From NCBI GenBank assembly GCA_050331715.1, contig JBHJGO010000025.1, forward strand, positions 1 through 63,064: DNA of 63,064 nt, in the 5' to 3' direction. Shown piece by piece: positions 17,735 through 25,716 of this stretch. The notes beneath the pieces are model-generated. The model searched no databases. It was given only the letters and a program-made list of their open reading frames with translations, and was not told the DNA's origin. The translations under genes were made by a program, and so were the position numbers. Position 1 is the stretch's first letter. The number at the start of each line of letters is the position of its first letter. The DNA comes from JBHJGO01 sp050331715. GTDB lineage: Bacteria > Cyanobacteriota > Cyanobacteriia > Cyanobacteriales > Microcoleaceae.

Positions 17735-19285
17735 ATGTTAAGTAAGCGCAGAAGTTTGAGAAAAATCGTTAGTGTATTTTTCTTCCTGGGAGCAGCAGGG
17801 TTGTTTGTTGCCTGTTCTACGACTCAGTCGGCTGAAACATCGGGTACTGACGCGGCTGATAGTGCAGCTCCTGCCAGTGCTGTTGCGGATGAAGGTGGAA
17901 AAGCAGAGAAGATTAGGATTTCAATTGGGACTCAGGATCAAGTAATCAATACTGCCGTTGGGGGTGCAACGGTACGAGAAAAGGAGTTGCTGGAGAAGCA
18001 CCTACCCAGAACTGGAAAGTACGAGAACGTTGAGTATGATATCCAGTGGTCAAGCTATACTTCTGGCCCACCAATCACGAACAAAATGTTAGCAGATCAG
18101 ATTGATATTGGACTAATGGGAGACTTCCCCGCAGTAATTAACCTGATCAAGTTCCGTGAAGAAGGGGGCGATGTAGAATCAACCTATATCGGAACCTTAG
18201 CCTATAGCCCGAACGGTGCTGGAAATGCGGTTGTTGTTCCCAAAGACAGTGCTGTTACCTCCCTGGCCGATCTAAGAGGAAAGTCGATTTCGGTTCCCTT
18301 CGGTTCAGCGGCTCACGGTATGGTTTTGAAAGCCCTGAAGGATAATGGCATTGATCCAGAAACAGATGTAGAAATGATCAGTCAAGCGCCTGAAGTGGGT
18401 GGCACGAGCCTCAGAACCGGACAGATTGATGCCCATGCGGACTTCGTTCCATTCGGTGAATTGTTCCCCTATCGAGGATTTGCTAAGAAAATCTTTGATG
18501 GAGCACAAACTGGTGTGCCTACTTTGCATGGAATTGTGGTACGCTCAGATTTCGCTGAGGAACATCCCGAAATCGTGGTGGCTTACATGAAAGCCGTCCT
18601 GGAAGCAAATGAAATGTTCCGTCAAACCCCAGAGCAGATTTCCGCCAGTATTGATGAGTGGGCCGGAATCGAGAAAGAAGTGGTCTACATGTTCCTTGGC
18701 CCCTCTGGGTTACAACCGCTCGATCCAACCATCCGAGAGGTACATTTAGAAGCATTAAAAAATAGCATTGCCACTTTAACTGAGCTTGGCAAGGTAGAAC
18801 GAACCGTGAATCCTGATGATGTTGAGGGATGGGTAGATGAGAGCTATCTCAAGGAAGCTATGTCAGAGATGAATCTGGAATATGATGGAGTAATCGAAGC
18901 GGGTCAAACCTATGTCATTCAGGGGAATGATGCCTTAACCGAGGAGCCGATTGAAGAACCAAAAATGGCAGCTCAGTTATGGATTCAGGACGAAGAAACG
19001 GTCACTAATTTTGCCTCGATTCCTAATATGTTGAAGATGTTGCCGAAACTGCGGGAAGAGGGCAAAGCGGCTAATGTTATCTTTGTTCATGATCGGAATA
19101 AAGGTTGGAAGCTATTTGCAGAGAACTCCTACTATGTGAGTAATGGAGAGGAGGTTTCAGCCTTTTTGCTCAAGGAAGATGCTGAACAATTTGCTCTGGA
19201 GTCAGGTGGTACGGTTTCAGATTTCAAGGAATTGCAGCAGTTTTATTCTCAAAAGTTGGCTCCGGCTTTAGTTGGTGCCCGTTAG
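17735..19285 (+). CDS. SsuA/TauA-like ABC transporter substrate-binding lipoprotein with C-terminal extension
   Basis: A 516-residue lipoprotein. Residues 1-28 are a signal peptide with lipobox FVAC, so Cys is lipidated and the protein is anchored outside the cytoplasmic membrane. Residues about 55-340 form an NMT1/SsuA-type binding domain; ligand-site stretches include NGAGNAVVVP, DLRGKSISVPFGS and AAHGMVLKAL. Beyond about residue 395 there is an extra domain: IFVHDRNKGWKLF, YYVSNGEE, LLKEDAEQFALESGG, DFKEL resembles NosL-family copper-site proteins. It heads a transporter gene set with the permease (19375) and ATPase (20358). Its binding domain is clearly related to the C-terminal half of the LysR protein at 21322. 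Ligand could be a sulfonate, taurine or other small anion. Confidence 0.88.
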   Translation: MLSKRRSLRKIVSVFFFLGAAGLFVACSTTQSAETSGTDAADSAAPASAVADEGGKAEKIRISIGTQDQVINTAVGGATVREKELLEKHLPRTGKYENVEYDIQWSSYTSGPPITNKMLADQIDIGLMGDFPAVINLIKFREEGGDVESTYIGTLAYSPNGAGNAVVVPKDSAVTSLADLRGKSISVPFGSAAHGMVLKALKDNGIDPETDVEMISQAPEVGGTSLRTGQIDAHADFVPFGELFPYRGFAKKIFDGAQTGVPTLHGIVVRSDFAEEHPEIVVAYMKAVLEANEMFRQTPEQISASIDEWAGIEKEVVYMFLGPSGLQPLDPTIREVHLEALKNSIATLTELGKVERTVNPDDVEGWVDESYLKEAMSEMNLEYDGVIEAGQTYVIQGNDALTEEPIEEPKMAAQLWIQDEETVTNFASIPNMLKMLPKLREEGKAANVIFVHDRNKGWKLFAENSYYVSNGEEVSAFLLKEDAEQFALESGGTVSDFKELQQFYSQKLAPALVGAR

Positions 19286-19319
19286 GATTTGGGAAATTTT
19301 GGCGGTAGCGTTGACAATT

Positions 19320-19350
19320 GCCTGGATTCCTACCTGCGTGGGAATGATAT
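19320..19350 (-). repeat. REP-like intergenic repeat, partial inverted copy
   Basis: The sequence GCCTGGATTCCTACCTGCG followed by TGGGAATGATAT is the reverse complement of the palindromic half of the repeats at 16471 and 25318. It lies between the binding-protein and permease genes, 25 bp before the permease ATG. Confidence 0.65.
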
Positions 19351-19374
19351 TGAATCTTAACTTGGGTTAGTTTT

Positions 19375-20235
19375 ATGTCGGTTTCTCCTCAGTCGATTGA
19401 TCGTTGGGTTCCTCGTGTGGTAGTTCCTCGAATTGCTCAGTTTTTACGGGGATTTCCCAGAGTTAGTCCAGTTGCTTTGCGTGTTTTGTCTCTGATTCTA
19501 TTCTTCGGGGGATGGCAACTGTTATGTGAGTTTCAGGTCAAGTTTTTCATCAACTTTGAGTTCTTACCTTCACCTATGGAAGTACTCAGGGCAACCGTTG
19601 AATTCCTAGGCAGTAATCCCTGGGTTCATTTTAAGTCCAGCATTTATCGGGTTCTCTTGGGATATTTGATTGCTGCAATTCTAGGGATTTTTCTAGGAAT
19701 TTTCATTGGAGCCTTCCAGAAAATTGATGATTTGCTGAGGCCACCCCTAGAACTCCTTCGACCGATTCCTGCTGTGGCCTGGATTCCCCTAGCAATTTTG
19801 ATGTTTCCTACTGCGGAAGCGGGCATGGTTTATATCACATTCGTTGGGGGATTTTTTCCTATTTTGATTGGTACGATCAAGGGAGTTGAAAGTATTATGC
19901 ACGACACGGTTCAAATTCGTGTGGGGCAATGTTTGGGGGGGAATCCATGGCATATCTTCAAGGATATTGTTGTACCTGGGGCCATGCCCAGTATTGCTAG
20001 CGGCTTGACCATTGGGATGGGAAATGCTTGGTTCTGTTTAGTAACGGCTGAGATTCTGGCGGGGCGATATGGCGTTGGCTATATTACCTGGGAATCCTAT
20101 GTGACGTCTCACTATCCTCCGATTGTGATGGGAATGTTACTGATTGGTTTAATGGGTGCTCTGAGTTCCTGGGGAGTAGATCAAATTACCTCTGCATTAA
20201 TGCCGTGGCGAACAATTAAGAAGCAAGGCATGTAG
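19375..20235 (+). CDS. SsuC/TauC-like ABC transporter permease
   Basis: A 286-residue inner-membrane permease with about six predicted membrane segments. The EAA-type cytoplasmic loop is visible around the stretch RVGQCLGGNPWHIFKDIVVPGAMPSIASG at about residues 185-210. It forms the channel for substrate delivered by the lipoprotein encoded 90 bp upstream; the ATPase gene follows 122 bp downstream. Closest families are sulfonate, taurine and nitrate/bicarbonate permeases. The substrate cannot be fixed from this subunit. Confidence 0.93.
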   Translation: MSVSPQSIDRWVPRVVVPRIAQFLRGFPRVSPVALRVLSLILFFGGWQLLCEFQVKFFINFEFLPSPMEVLRATVEFLGSNPWVHFKSSIYRVLLGYLIAAILGIFLGIFIGAFQKIDDLLRPPLELLRPIPAVAWIPLAILMFPTAEAGMVYITFVGGFFPILIGTIKGVESIMHDTVQIRVGQCLGGNPWHIFKDIVVPGAMPSIASGLTIGMGNAWFCLVTAEILAGRYGVGYITWESYVTSHYPPIVMGMLLIGLMGALSSWGVDQITSALMPWRTIKKQGM

Positions 20236-20357
20236 TCATTCTGAGCAATTAATGCTGTGGAATAGGTCGGTTGGTTTCTGGATTTTTATCGGTACAGGAG
20301 TGACGGTTTTTGTGCTGAATTGTTAGAAAAAGAGTGAATAGTTAGGATTAAAATCTA

Positions 20358-21266
20358 ATGCAAAGTGCCACAAATCAGTCGGCTTCTTCTCTGAAAATTC
20401 AAGGCTTGGATGTTGATAGAGAAACGGATATATTGCTTGAAGCAGTGTCTCAATCTCAATCAAGTGAAGCACCCCAGCTTAAGGGTTCGGTAGAGGTTGA
20501 AGGACTCTCAGTCAGCTTCAGTCGCCAACGTCAGACGGTTCAGGTTTTGGATAATGTCAACTTCCGGATCGAGCCGGGTTCCTTTGTTTGTCTTTTGGGG
20601 CCGTCCGGTTGTGGGAAATCTACAGTGTTGAATGCGATCGCCGGATTCGTTCGTCCTATAGCGGGGTACATTCTAGTGGACAAGCAGCAGGTTGTCCGAC
20701 CGGGTGCAGATCGAGGATTTGTATTTCAGCAATACTCTTTATTGCCATGGAAAACGACATTTCAGAACGTTGAACTAGGGCTGAAATTCAAGGGGGTTCC
20801 CAGGCTAGAACGCAAAGAGTTAGTAGATGATTATTTGCATCGCGTTGGATTGTATAAACATCGGAATTCCTTTCCCCATCAATTGTCGGGAGGCATGAAG
20901 CAACGGGCCAGCATTATTCGGGCGTTGATAAACTCTCCGTCTGTTTTGCTGATGGATGAACCCTTTGCAGCCTTAGATGCTCAAACTCGTCACATGATGC
21001 AGGAATTGCTACTAGATATCTGGACTGAATTTCGGACAACGGTTCTGTTTGTCACCCATGACATTGAAGAAGCGGTGTTCCTGGGGGATCGAATTCTTGT
21101 GATGGGTGTCAATCCAGGACATATTAAGTGTGAATTGTTAATTCCGATGAAACGTCCTCGGCATATCGATGATATGATGACGGCTGAATTTACTCAGCTC
21201 AGCCGTCAGGTATTTGAGCAGATTCGGGAAGAAACGCTGAAGAGTTTAGCCGCAGTTTCTGAGTAA
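20358..21266 (+). CDS. SsuB/TauB-like ABC transporter ATP-binding protein
   Basis: A 302-residue ATPase with an unusual N-terminal extension of about 44 residues, rich in Ser and Gln. Walker A is GPSGCGKST (81-89), Q-loop VFQQYSLLPWKT, signature LSGGMKQR, Walker B VLLMDEP and switch His in FVTHDIEEAV. This is the nitrate/sulfonate/taurine group. It powers the permease encoded at 19375. Downstream is the convergent LysR-fusion gene, 55 bp away. Confidence 0.95.
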   Translation: MQSATNQSASSLKIQGLDVDRETDILLEAVSQSQSSEAPQLKGSVEVEGLSVSFSRQRQTVQVLDNVNFRIEPGSFVCLLGPSGCGKSTVLNAIAGFVRPIAGYILVDKQQVVRPGADRGFVFQQYSLLPWKTTFQNVELGLKFKGVPRLERKELVDDYLHRVGLYKHRNSFPHQLSGGMKQRASIIRALINSPSVLLMDEPFAALDAQTRHMMQELLLDIWTEFRTTVLFVTHDIEEAVFLGDRILVMGVNPGHIKCELLIPMKRPRHIDDMMTAEFTQLSRQVFEQIREETLKSLAAVSE

Positions 21267-21321
21267 TTTTAGTTCAGGCATCTGCGGTACATTACGCTCT
21301 GTAATGCACCCTCCAATTTGG

Positions 21322-23334
21322 TTAGCCTGCCGTTGCTAATTGGAGAAATTCTGACTGAATCCATTGATTTAGTTCGATTTCTTGCAAATGTCGATTTTCA
21401 GGAACAGATTGTAGCTCTTGAATATGGGATTCTAGCCAATCCCGGCGAATCGTTAAATCCTGAACAAAAAAGCCTGAAGTTCGATCTCGATTCGATGGTT
21501 TAGAATTCGGGCAGAGAATTTCTTCTAGAACTCTAGGATGCACTTTTGTCCATTGACTAATCATTGAAAATGCCAATGGATTGTGGTGTTGATACCAGGA
21601 TTGGGCTGCTTGTAGGGCTTGCAAATAGGCTACTACAACTTCCGGATGCTGTTCAGCAAACTTCCGCCGAACCACAACACCGTAGAAACTGGGCAACTCA
21701 CACAAATTTCCCTTAAATAGATATCGAACATTCCCTCGATCATAGGCAATTTGATGGAAGGGAGAGAAGTGGGCATATCCTGCCATCTGTTGCTGAGCAT
21801 TGCTAACTCTATCCCCAACAGAATTCATGGGAGAAAGCTGAACCTCAGTCAATAGATCTAACCGATTTAATGCTCGTAACATCATACCGTGGGCCGATGA
21901 ACCAAGGGGGATCGCAACGGATTTTCCGCGTAAATCTTCAATTGCGTTCACTTCAGATGCAGCAGGAACCAGAACGGCATTCCCACAACCATCTGGATTA
22001 ATCGCCACGAAACTCACCAGAAACGTTTCATCTAGATCCGCCGCCTGAAGTAGTGGATAATCACCCAAAATTCCGATATCCAGCATTCCTGATTTTAGGG
22101 CTTCTGCAATTGGAGTTCCTAATGAAAAATCCTGCCAACTGATCTGATATTGAACAGCATTGTATTGTTTGCTCTGGGGAAGAAAGTGTTCTAACAGTCC
22201 CAGCTTTTGAATGATAAGTCCTGCGGTTACGGTAGGAATTGTACCGTTTTGTACTCCAATGGATAGTGGAAGTGCTTCCAGCTTGTGATTATTCGATTTA
22301 TGCAAGGAGAACTTAGGAGACCGTAAAGTCAGATATTCAGGCGTTTTCAATTCAAAGGAATTCTCTACATTCTCCAGAGATCGCTTCGCTTGATTTAAAT
22401 TGGATTGAATCAGGCTGATAAATTTCTGCGTTGGACTGGAAAGGGTAGGGAGTTTTCGTCCAAGTTCTGACTGAGTTAATAATAACTTGGCGTGACGGCT
22501 TTCTAAAAGTAAAAACAACTGTGTTGGAAACGGAAATTCCTGGAGTGGAATCGCTTTTAAAATACCTGCTTCGCATTCTGAGCCAAATTCCAAACTTGAA
22601 CCAAAACCCAAATAGTCTCCCTGGGTAATATAGGTTCGCATCAATCCTAGAGTATCGACCGTCTCAAGCTGCAGAAAATCTTCTGGCGCTAGGTTAAATT
22701 CTGCAATTCGGTTATTAAATAATATTCGACTAGGAAATTTATCGTTTAATAAAACTAGAGGATGATCAATCAAGTCCTGAAGACTGAGCCAATCTTGATT
22801 TGCAAGTGAGTGATTGGAGGAAACAACCGTAGAGTGAGTAATCCTAGCGATGGGACTAACGCTAATCTCAGCAAAGTTCTCAAATTCCAATTCAGAAAAT
22901 GCTAAGTCAACCTGTTGATCAGTAATAGCCTTGTACAATTGCTCGCCGGATTGAAATATCTTCAGTTCTGTATGAATTCCTGGATAGACTTGACGGTATC
23001 GATAGATGAGCTGAGGTAACCAGGTGATCGAAATCGCAGGAGAACAGCCAATCGATAGTGTGCCGGAGTCTCCCTGCTTGAAGTTCTCAATTCTACTCCG
23101 AACAGATTTCTCCAGTTCAACTAACTTCACCCCTTCAGTTGACAGTAAATCTCCAACCTCAGTTAACTGAACCTTGCGACCTAATCGGTAGAATAGAGGC
23201 GTTTTTAGCTCCGTTTCTAGGGACTTTATCTTAGCACTGACGGCGGGTTGTGTTAAGTTCAATGCATCTGCTGCTTCAGTAAAACTGAGGCAGCGGGCAA
23301 CTTCTAGAAAGACCTGGAGCTGATAGATTTCCAT
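21322..23334 (-). CDS. LysR-family regulator fused to an SsuA-like substrate-binding domain
   Basis: A 670-residue fusion. Residues 1-60 are a LysR winged helix (FLEVARCLSFTEAADALNLT, PAVSAKIKSLE). Residues about 90-290 are a normal LysR effector domain (LSIGCSPAISITWLPQLIY). After a linker, residues about 355-640 are an NMT1/SsuA-like binding domain that aligns with the transporter's own binding protein at 17735: LEHFLPQSKQYNAVQY, DIGILGDYP, NPDGCGNAVLVP, DLRGKSVAIPLGSSAHGMM. There is no signal peptide, so this binding domain is cytoplasmic. I infer that it senses the imported substrate. The gene is divergent from the flavoprotein gene with three direct 13-bp repeats between them. A typical LysR regulator has about 300 residues, so more than half of this protein is the added domain. 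Confidence 0.9.
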   Translation of the reverse strand: MEIYQLQVFLEVARCLSFTEAADALNLTQPAVSAKIKSLETELKTPLFYRLGRKVQLTEVGDLLSTEGVKLVELEKSVRSRIENFKQGDSGTLSIGCSPAISITWLPQLIYRYRQVYPGIHTELKIFQSGEQLYKAITDQQVDLAFSELEFENFAEISVSPIARITHSTVVSSNHSLANQDWLSLQDLIDHPLVLLNDKFPSRILFNNRIAEFNLAPEDFLQLETVDTLGLMRTYITQGDYLGFGSSLEFGSECEAGILKAIPLQEFPFPTQLFLLLESRHAKLLLTQSELGRKLPTLSSPTQKFISLIQSNLNQAKRSLENVENSFELKTPEYLTLRSPKFSLHKSNNHKLEALPLSIGVQNGTIPTVTAGLIIQKLGLLEHFLPQSKQYNAVQYQISWQDFSLGTPIAEALKSGMLDIGILGDYPLLQAADLDETFLVSFVAINPDGCGNAVLVPAASEVNAIEDLRGKSVAIPLGSSAHGMMLRALNRLDLLTEVQLSPMNSVGDRVSNAQQQMAGYAHFSPFHQIAYDRGNVRYLFKGNLCELPSFYGVVVRRKFAEQHPEVVVAYLQALQAAQSWYQHHNPLAFSMISQWTKVHPRVLEEILCPNSKPSNRDRTSGFFVQDLTIRRDWLESHIQELQSVPENRHLQEIELNQWIQSEFLQLATAG

Positions 23335-23369
23335 AGTATTACACCTACAAGATTACCAATCAAAGAGTT

Positions 23370-23404
23370 GTATCGAAAGCTAGTATCGAAAGCTAGTATC
23401 GAAA
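23370..23404. promoter_or_regulatory. three direct repeats between the divergent regulator and flavoprotein genes
   Basis: Unit GTATCGAAAGCTA (13 bp) at 23370 and 23383, with a third partial copy GTATCGAAA at 23396. It lies 36-70 bp upstream of the LysR-fusion ATG and about 170 bp before the flavoprotein ATG. Position in the divergent control region suggests a regulator-binding array; direct repeats are, however, not the usual T-N11-A dyad of LysR sites, and a simple slippage repeat is the alternative. Confidence 0.5.
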
Positions 23405-23571
23405 TGATTGATTGATGGATATTAAACTGTGATGAATCCCTACTTCACCCCACGATAGAATGTGTCTACAATCCTTAATTAAAAAGGCAAGCTTAGGACT
23501 TTTGAACCTGCAAGTCGCTAAGGCATGGTGATGAAAGCTTTTATATCGTGAATACCATTGGAGAAAAGTGC

Positions 23572-25284
23572 ATGGTGAACACTCAACGCCTTCAGACAGA
23601 CGTTCTGGTGATTGGTGGCGGTACAGCCGGAACAATGGCAGCTATTAAGGCAAAACAGGCCAATCCAGAAGCTGAGGTTCTGGTGTTGGAGAAGGCAAAT
23701 ATTCGCCGTAGCGGTGCAATTGCTATGGGAATGGATGGAGTAAATACGGCTGTGATTCCTGGCAATTCAACCCCTGAACAGTACGTGCGGGAGATTACCA
23801 TTGCCAATGATGGCATTCTGGATCAGAAGGCCGTTTATCAAACCGGGAAGCTGGGCTACGAGGTAATTCAGGAGCTGGATAGATGGGGCGTCAAATTCCA
23901 GAAGGAAGCCTACGGAAACTACGATCTGAAGCAAGTTCATCGGGTCGGAAAGTACGTTCTGCCGATGCCAGAGGGCAAGGATCTGAAGAAAATCCTCACC
24001 CGTCAGGTGAAGCGTCATGGCGCTAAGGTCACCAATCGTGTCATGGCAACTCGTGTTCTAGTGCAAGATGGTCGAGCGGTTGGAGCAGTAGGGTTTGATG
24101 TGCGCCAGGGCGATTTCGTCGTGATTCAGGCTAAGGCGGTGATTCTCTCAACTGGAGCCTGTGGACGATTGGGGTTGCCAGAGTCGGGCTACTTGTACGG
24201 AACCTACGAGAATCCTACAAACGCCGGAGATGGCTATTCCATGGCCTACCATGCGGGAGCAGAGCTGACCAATATCGAATGTTTTCAGATTAATCCTCTG
24301 ATTAAGGACTACAACGGCCCCGCCTGTGCTTACGTTGCTGGCCCCTTTGGAGCTTACACGGCGAATGCGGAGGGTCATCGCTTTGTGAGTTGTGACTACT
24401 GGAGCGGTCAGATGATGATGGAGATTTGGAAAGAACTCCATTCTGGCAAAGGCCCGATTCATCTGAAAATGACCCACTTAGACGAAGACACTATTTCCGA
24501 AATCGAGTCTGTACTTTGGGCCAATGAAAGGCCCAGTCGAGAGCGATTCCATAGGAGTCGTGGTGAGGATTATCGCACTCACGGCGTAGAAATGCACATT
24601 TCTGAAATTGGCTTGTGTAGCGGTCACAGTGCCTCTGGAGTTTGGGTGAGTGAAAAGGCAGAAACCACTGTTCCAGGTTTGTATGCGGCGGGAGACATGG
24701 CTTCAGTTCCCCACAACTATATGATTGGTGCTTTTGTCTTTGGTCGCATCTCAGGAACGAACGCAATGGAGTATGTTCAGTCTCTTGCCCACGTTGAGCC
24801 TGACCCCGAATTCTTAGCCGTAGAACAGGCGAGAATCTACCAACCTTTGAGTCAACCTGAAGGGATTCCCCATACTCAAGTGGAGTATAAGTTACGGCGA
24901 GTGGTGAATGATTATCTACAGCCACCCAAAAATACCCACAAAATGGAAATTGGCCTGAGTAAGTTTGTGAATTATCACGAAACCCTTGCACAAATGGGGG
25001 CAAAAGATCCCCATGAATTGATGCGGTGCATGGAAGTCCATTTCATTCGAGACTGTGCAGAAATGGCGGCCCGTGCTTCTCTCTATCGCAAGGAAAGTCG
25101 TTGGGGTTTATATCATTATCGACTGGATTATCCGGAGAAAAATAATCAGGAATGGTTCTGTCACGTGAACTTGAAAAAGGATGAATCTGAAAACATGAGT
25201 CTGTTCAAGCGCCCCGTTGAACCCTACATTGTGGATGTAAATCTGGAACAGGAAGTTTATGACGTTGCCATTCCAGTCCAGTAG
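23572..25284 (+). CDS. AprA-like FAD-dependent oxidoreductase (fumarate reductase/APS reductase flavoprotein family)
   Basis: A 570-residue flavoprotein. The FAD-binding GxGxxG region reads DVLVIGGGTAGTMAAIKA near the N terminus; AGDMASVPHNYMIGAF near residues 375-390 is the second FAD contact. The overall pattern (RRSGAIAMGMDGVN, HISEIGLCSGHSASGVWV) is nearer to adenylylsulfate-reductase alpha subunits than to succinate dehydrogenase. ATG 23572 is preferred to the GTG at 23548 because GGAG lies 8 bases before it. The AprB-like ferredoxin follows at 25473. It probably exchanges electrons with that ferredoxin while acting on the imported compound. True AprA is longer and belongs to sulfate reducers or sulfur oxidisers; APS reductase activity is not claimed. 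Confidence 0.85.
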   Translation: MVNTQRLQTDVLVIGGGTAGTMAAIKAKQANPEAEVLVLEKANIRRSGAIAMGMDGVNTAVIPGNSTPEQYVREITIANDGILDQKAVYQTGKLGYEVIQELDRWGVKFQKEAYGNYDLKQVHRVGKYVLPMPEGKDLKKILTRQVKRHGAKVTNRVMATRVLVQDGRAVGAVGFDVRQGDFVVIQAKAVILSTGACGRLGLPESGYLYGTYENPTNAGDGYSMAYHAGAELTNIECFQINPLIKDYNGPACAYVAGPFGAYTANAEGHRFVSCDYWSGQMMMEIWKELHSGKGPIHLKMTHLDEDTISEIESVLWANERPSRERFHRSRGEDYRTHGVEMHISEIGLCSGHSASGVWVSEKAETTVPGLYAAGDMASVPHNYMIGAFVFGRISGTNAMEYVQSLAHVEPDPEFLAVEQARIYQPLSQPEGIPHTQVEYKLRRVVNDYLQPPKNTHKMEIGLSKFVNYHETLAQMGAKDPHELMRCMEVHFIRDCAEMAARASLYRKESRWGLYHYRLDYPEKNNQEWFCHVNLKKDESENMSLFKRPVEPYIVDVNLEQEVYDVAIPVQ

Positions 25285-25317
25285 GGGGTTGGAAGACCTA
25301 ACTCTCCAAAATTAGTA

Positions 25318-25376
25318 GGTCTGTCAATCTTGATATTGTGCGTAACATCATTCCTGCCCAGGTGGGAACCCAGGCA
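25318..25376 (+). repeat. REP-like intergenic repeat, copy 2
   Basis: Shares GGTCTGTCAATCTTGAT and the following palindrome CATTCCTGCCCAGG-TGGGAACCCAGGCA with the copy at 16471, same orientation. It lies between the flavoprotein and ferredoxin genes, so the two are separated by 188 bp although they are expected to act together. Confidence 0.75.
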
Positions 25377-25472
25377 AACCGATAGCATGACTCACAAGTT
25401 TGAATTTGATAAACCGCCAGTAAACTGCAAATTTGAAGTTGACGCGTAGCCAGAACGTTAAGGAGAAATTTA

Positions 25473-25700
25473 ATGGCTTTGACCACCCAACGAGTTGATG
25501 TTCCTGTAATTGTGGATGAATCTAAATGTTTGGAGAAATGTAATGCTTGTATCGAGGTCTGTCCCTTAGATGTCTTGGTGAAGAATCCAGAAACCGGAAA
25601 AGCATACATGAAGTATGACGAATGCTGGTTTTGCTTACCCTGTGAAAAGGAATGTCCAACGAATGCGATCACGGTACAGATTCCGTTTTTATTAAGATAA
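25473..25700 (+). CDS. AprB-like ferredoxin with two [4Fe-4S] clusters
   Basis: A 75-residue ferredoxin. Two cysteine clusters are visible: KCLEKCNACIEVCP (spacing C-x3-C-x2-C-x3-CP, one residue wider than usual at the first gap) and ECWFCLPCEKECP (C-x2-C-x2-C-x3-CP). Eight Cys can ligate two [4Fe-4S] clusters. The pattern DECWFCLPCEKECPTNAI resembles APS-reductase beta subunits, but the long C-terminal tail of true AprB is absent. It is the likely electron partner of the flavoprotein upstream. AAGGAG precedes the ATG; the HEAT gene follows 17 bp later. Confidence 0.92.
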   Translation: MALTTQRVDVPVIVDESKCLEKCNACIEVCPLDVLVKNPETGKAYMKYDECWFCLPCEKECPTNAITVQIPFLLR

Positions 25701-25716
25701 TCAAGGACACAAAAAC

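Noticed and set aside
24491..25003. 170-codon frame antisense to the flavoprotein
   Set aside because: Shadow frame; composition is that of reversed coding sequence.
23572..25700. Canonical APS reductase (aprBA)
   Set aside because: Gene order is A then B, the ferredoxin lacks the AprB C-terminal tail, the flavoprotein is short, and no sat or dsr genes are near; only family resemblance is claimed.
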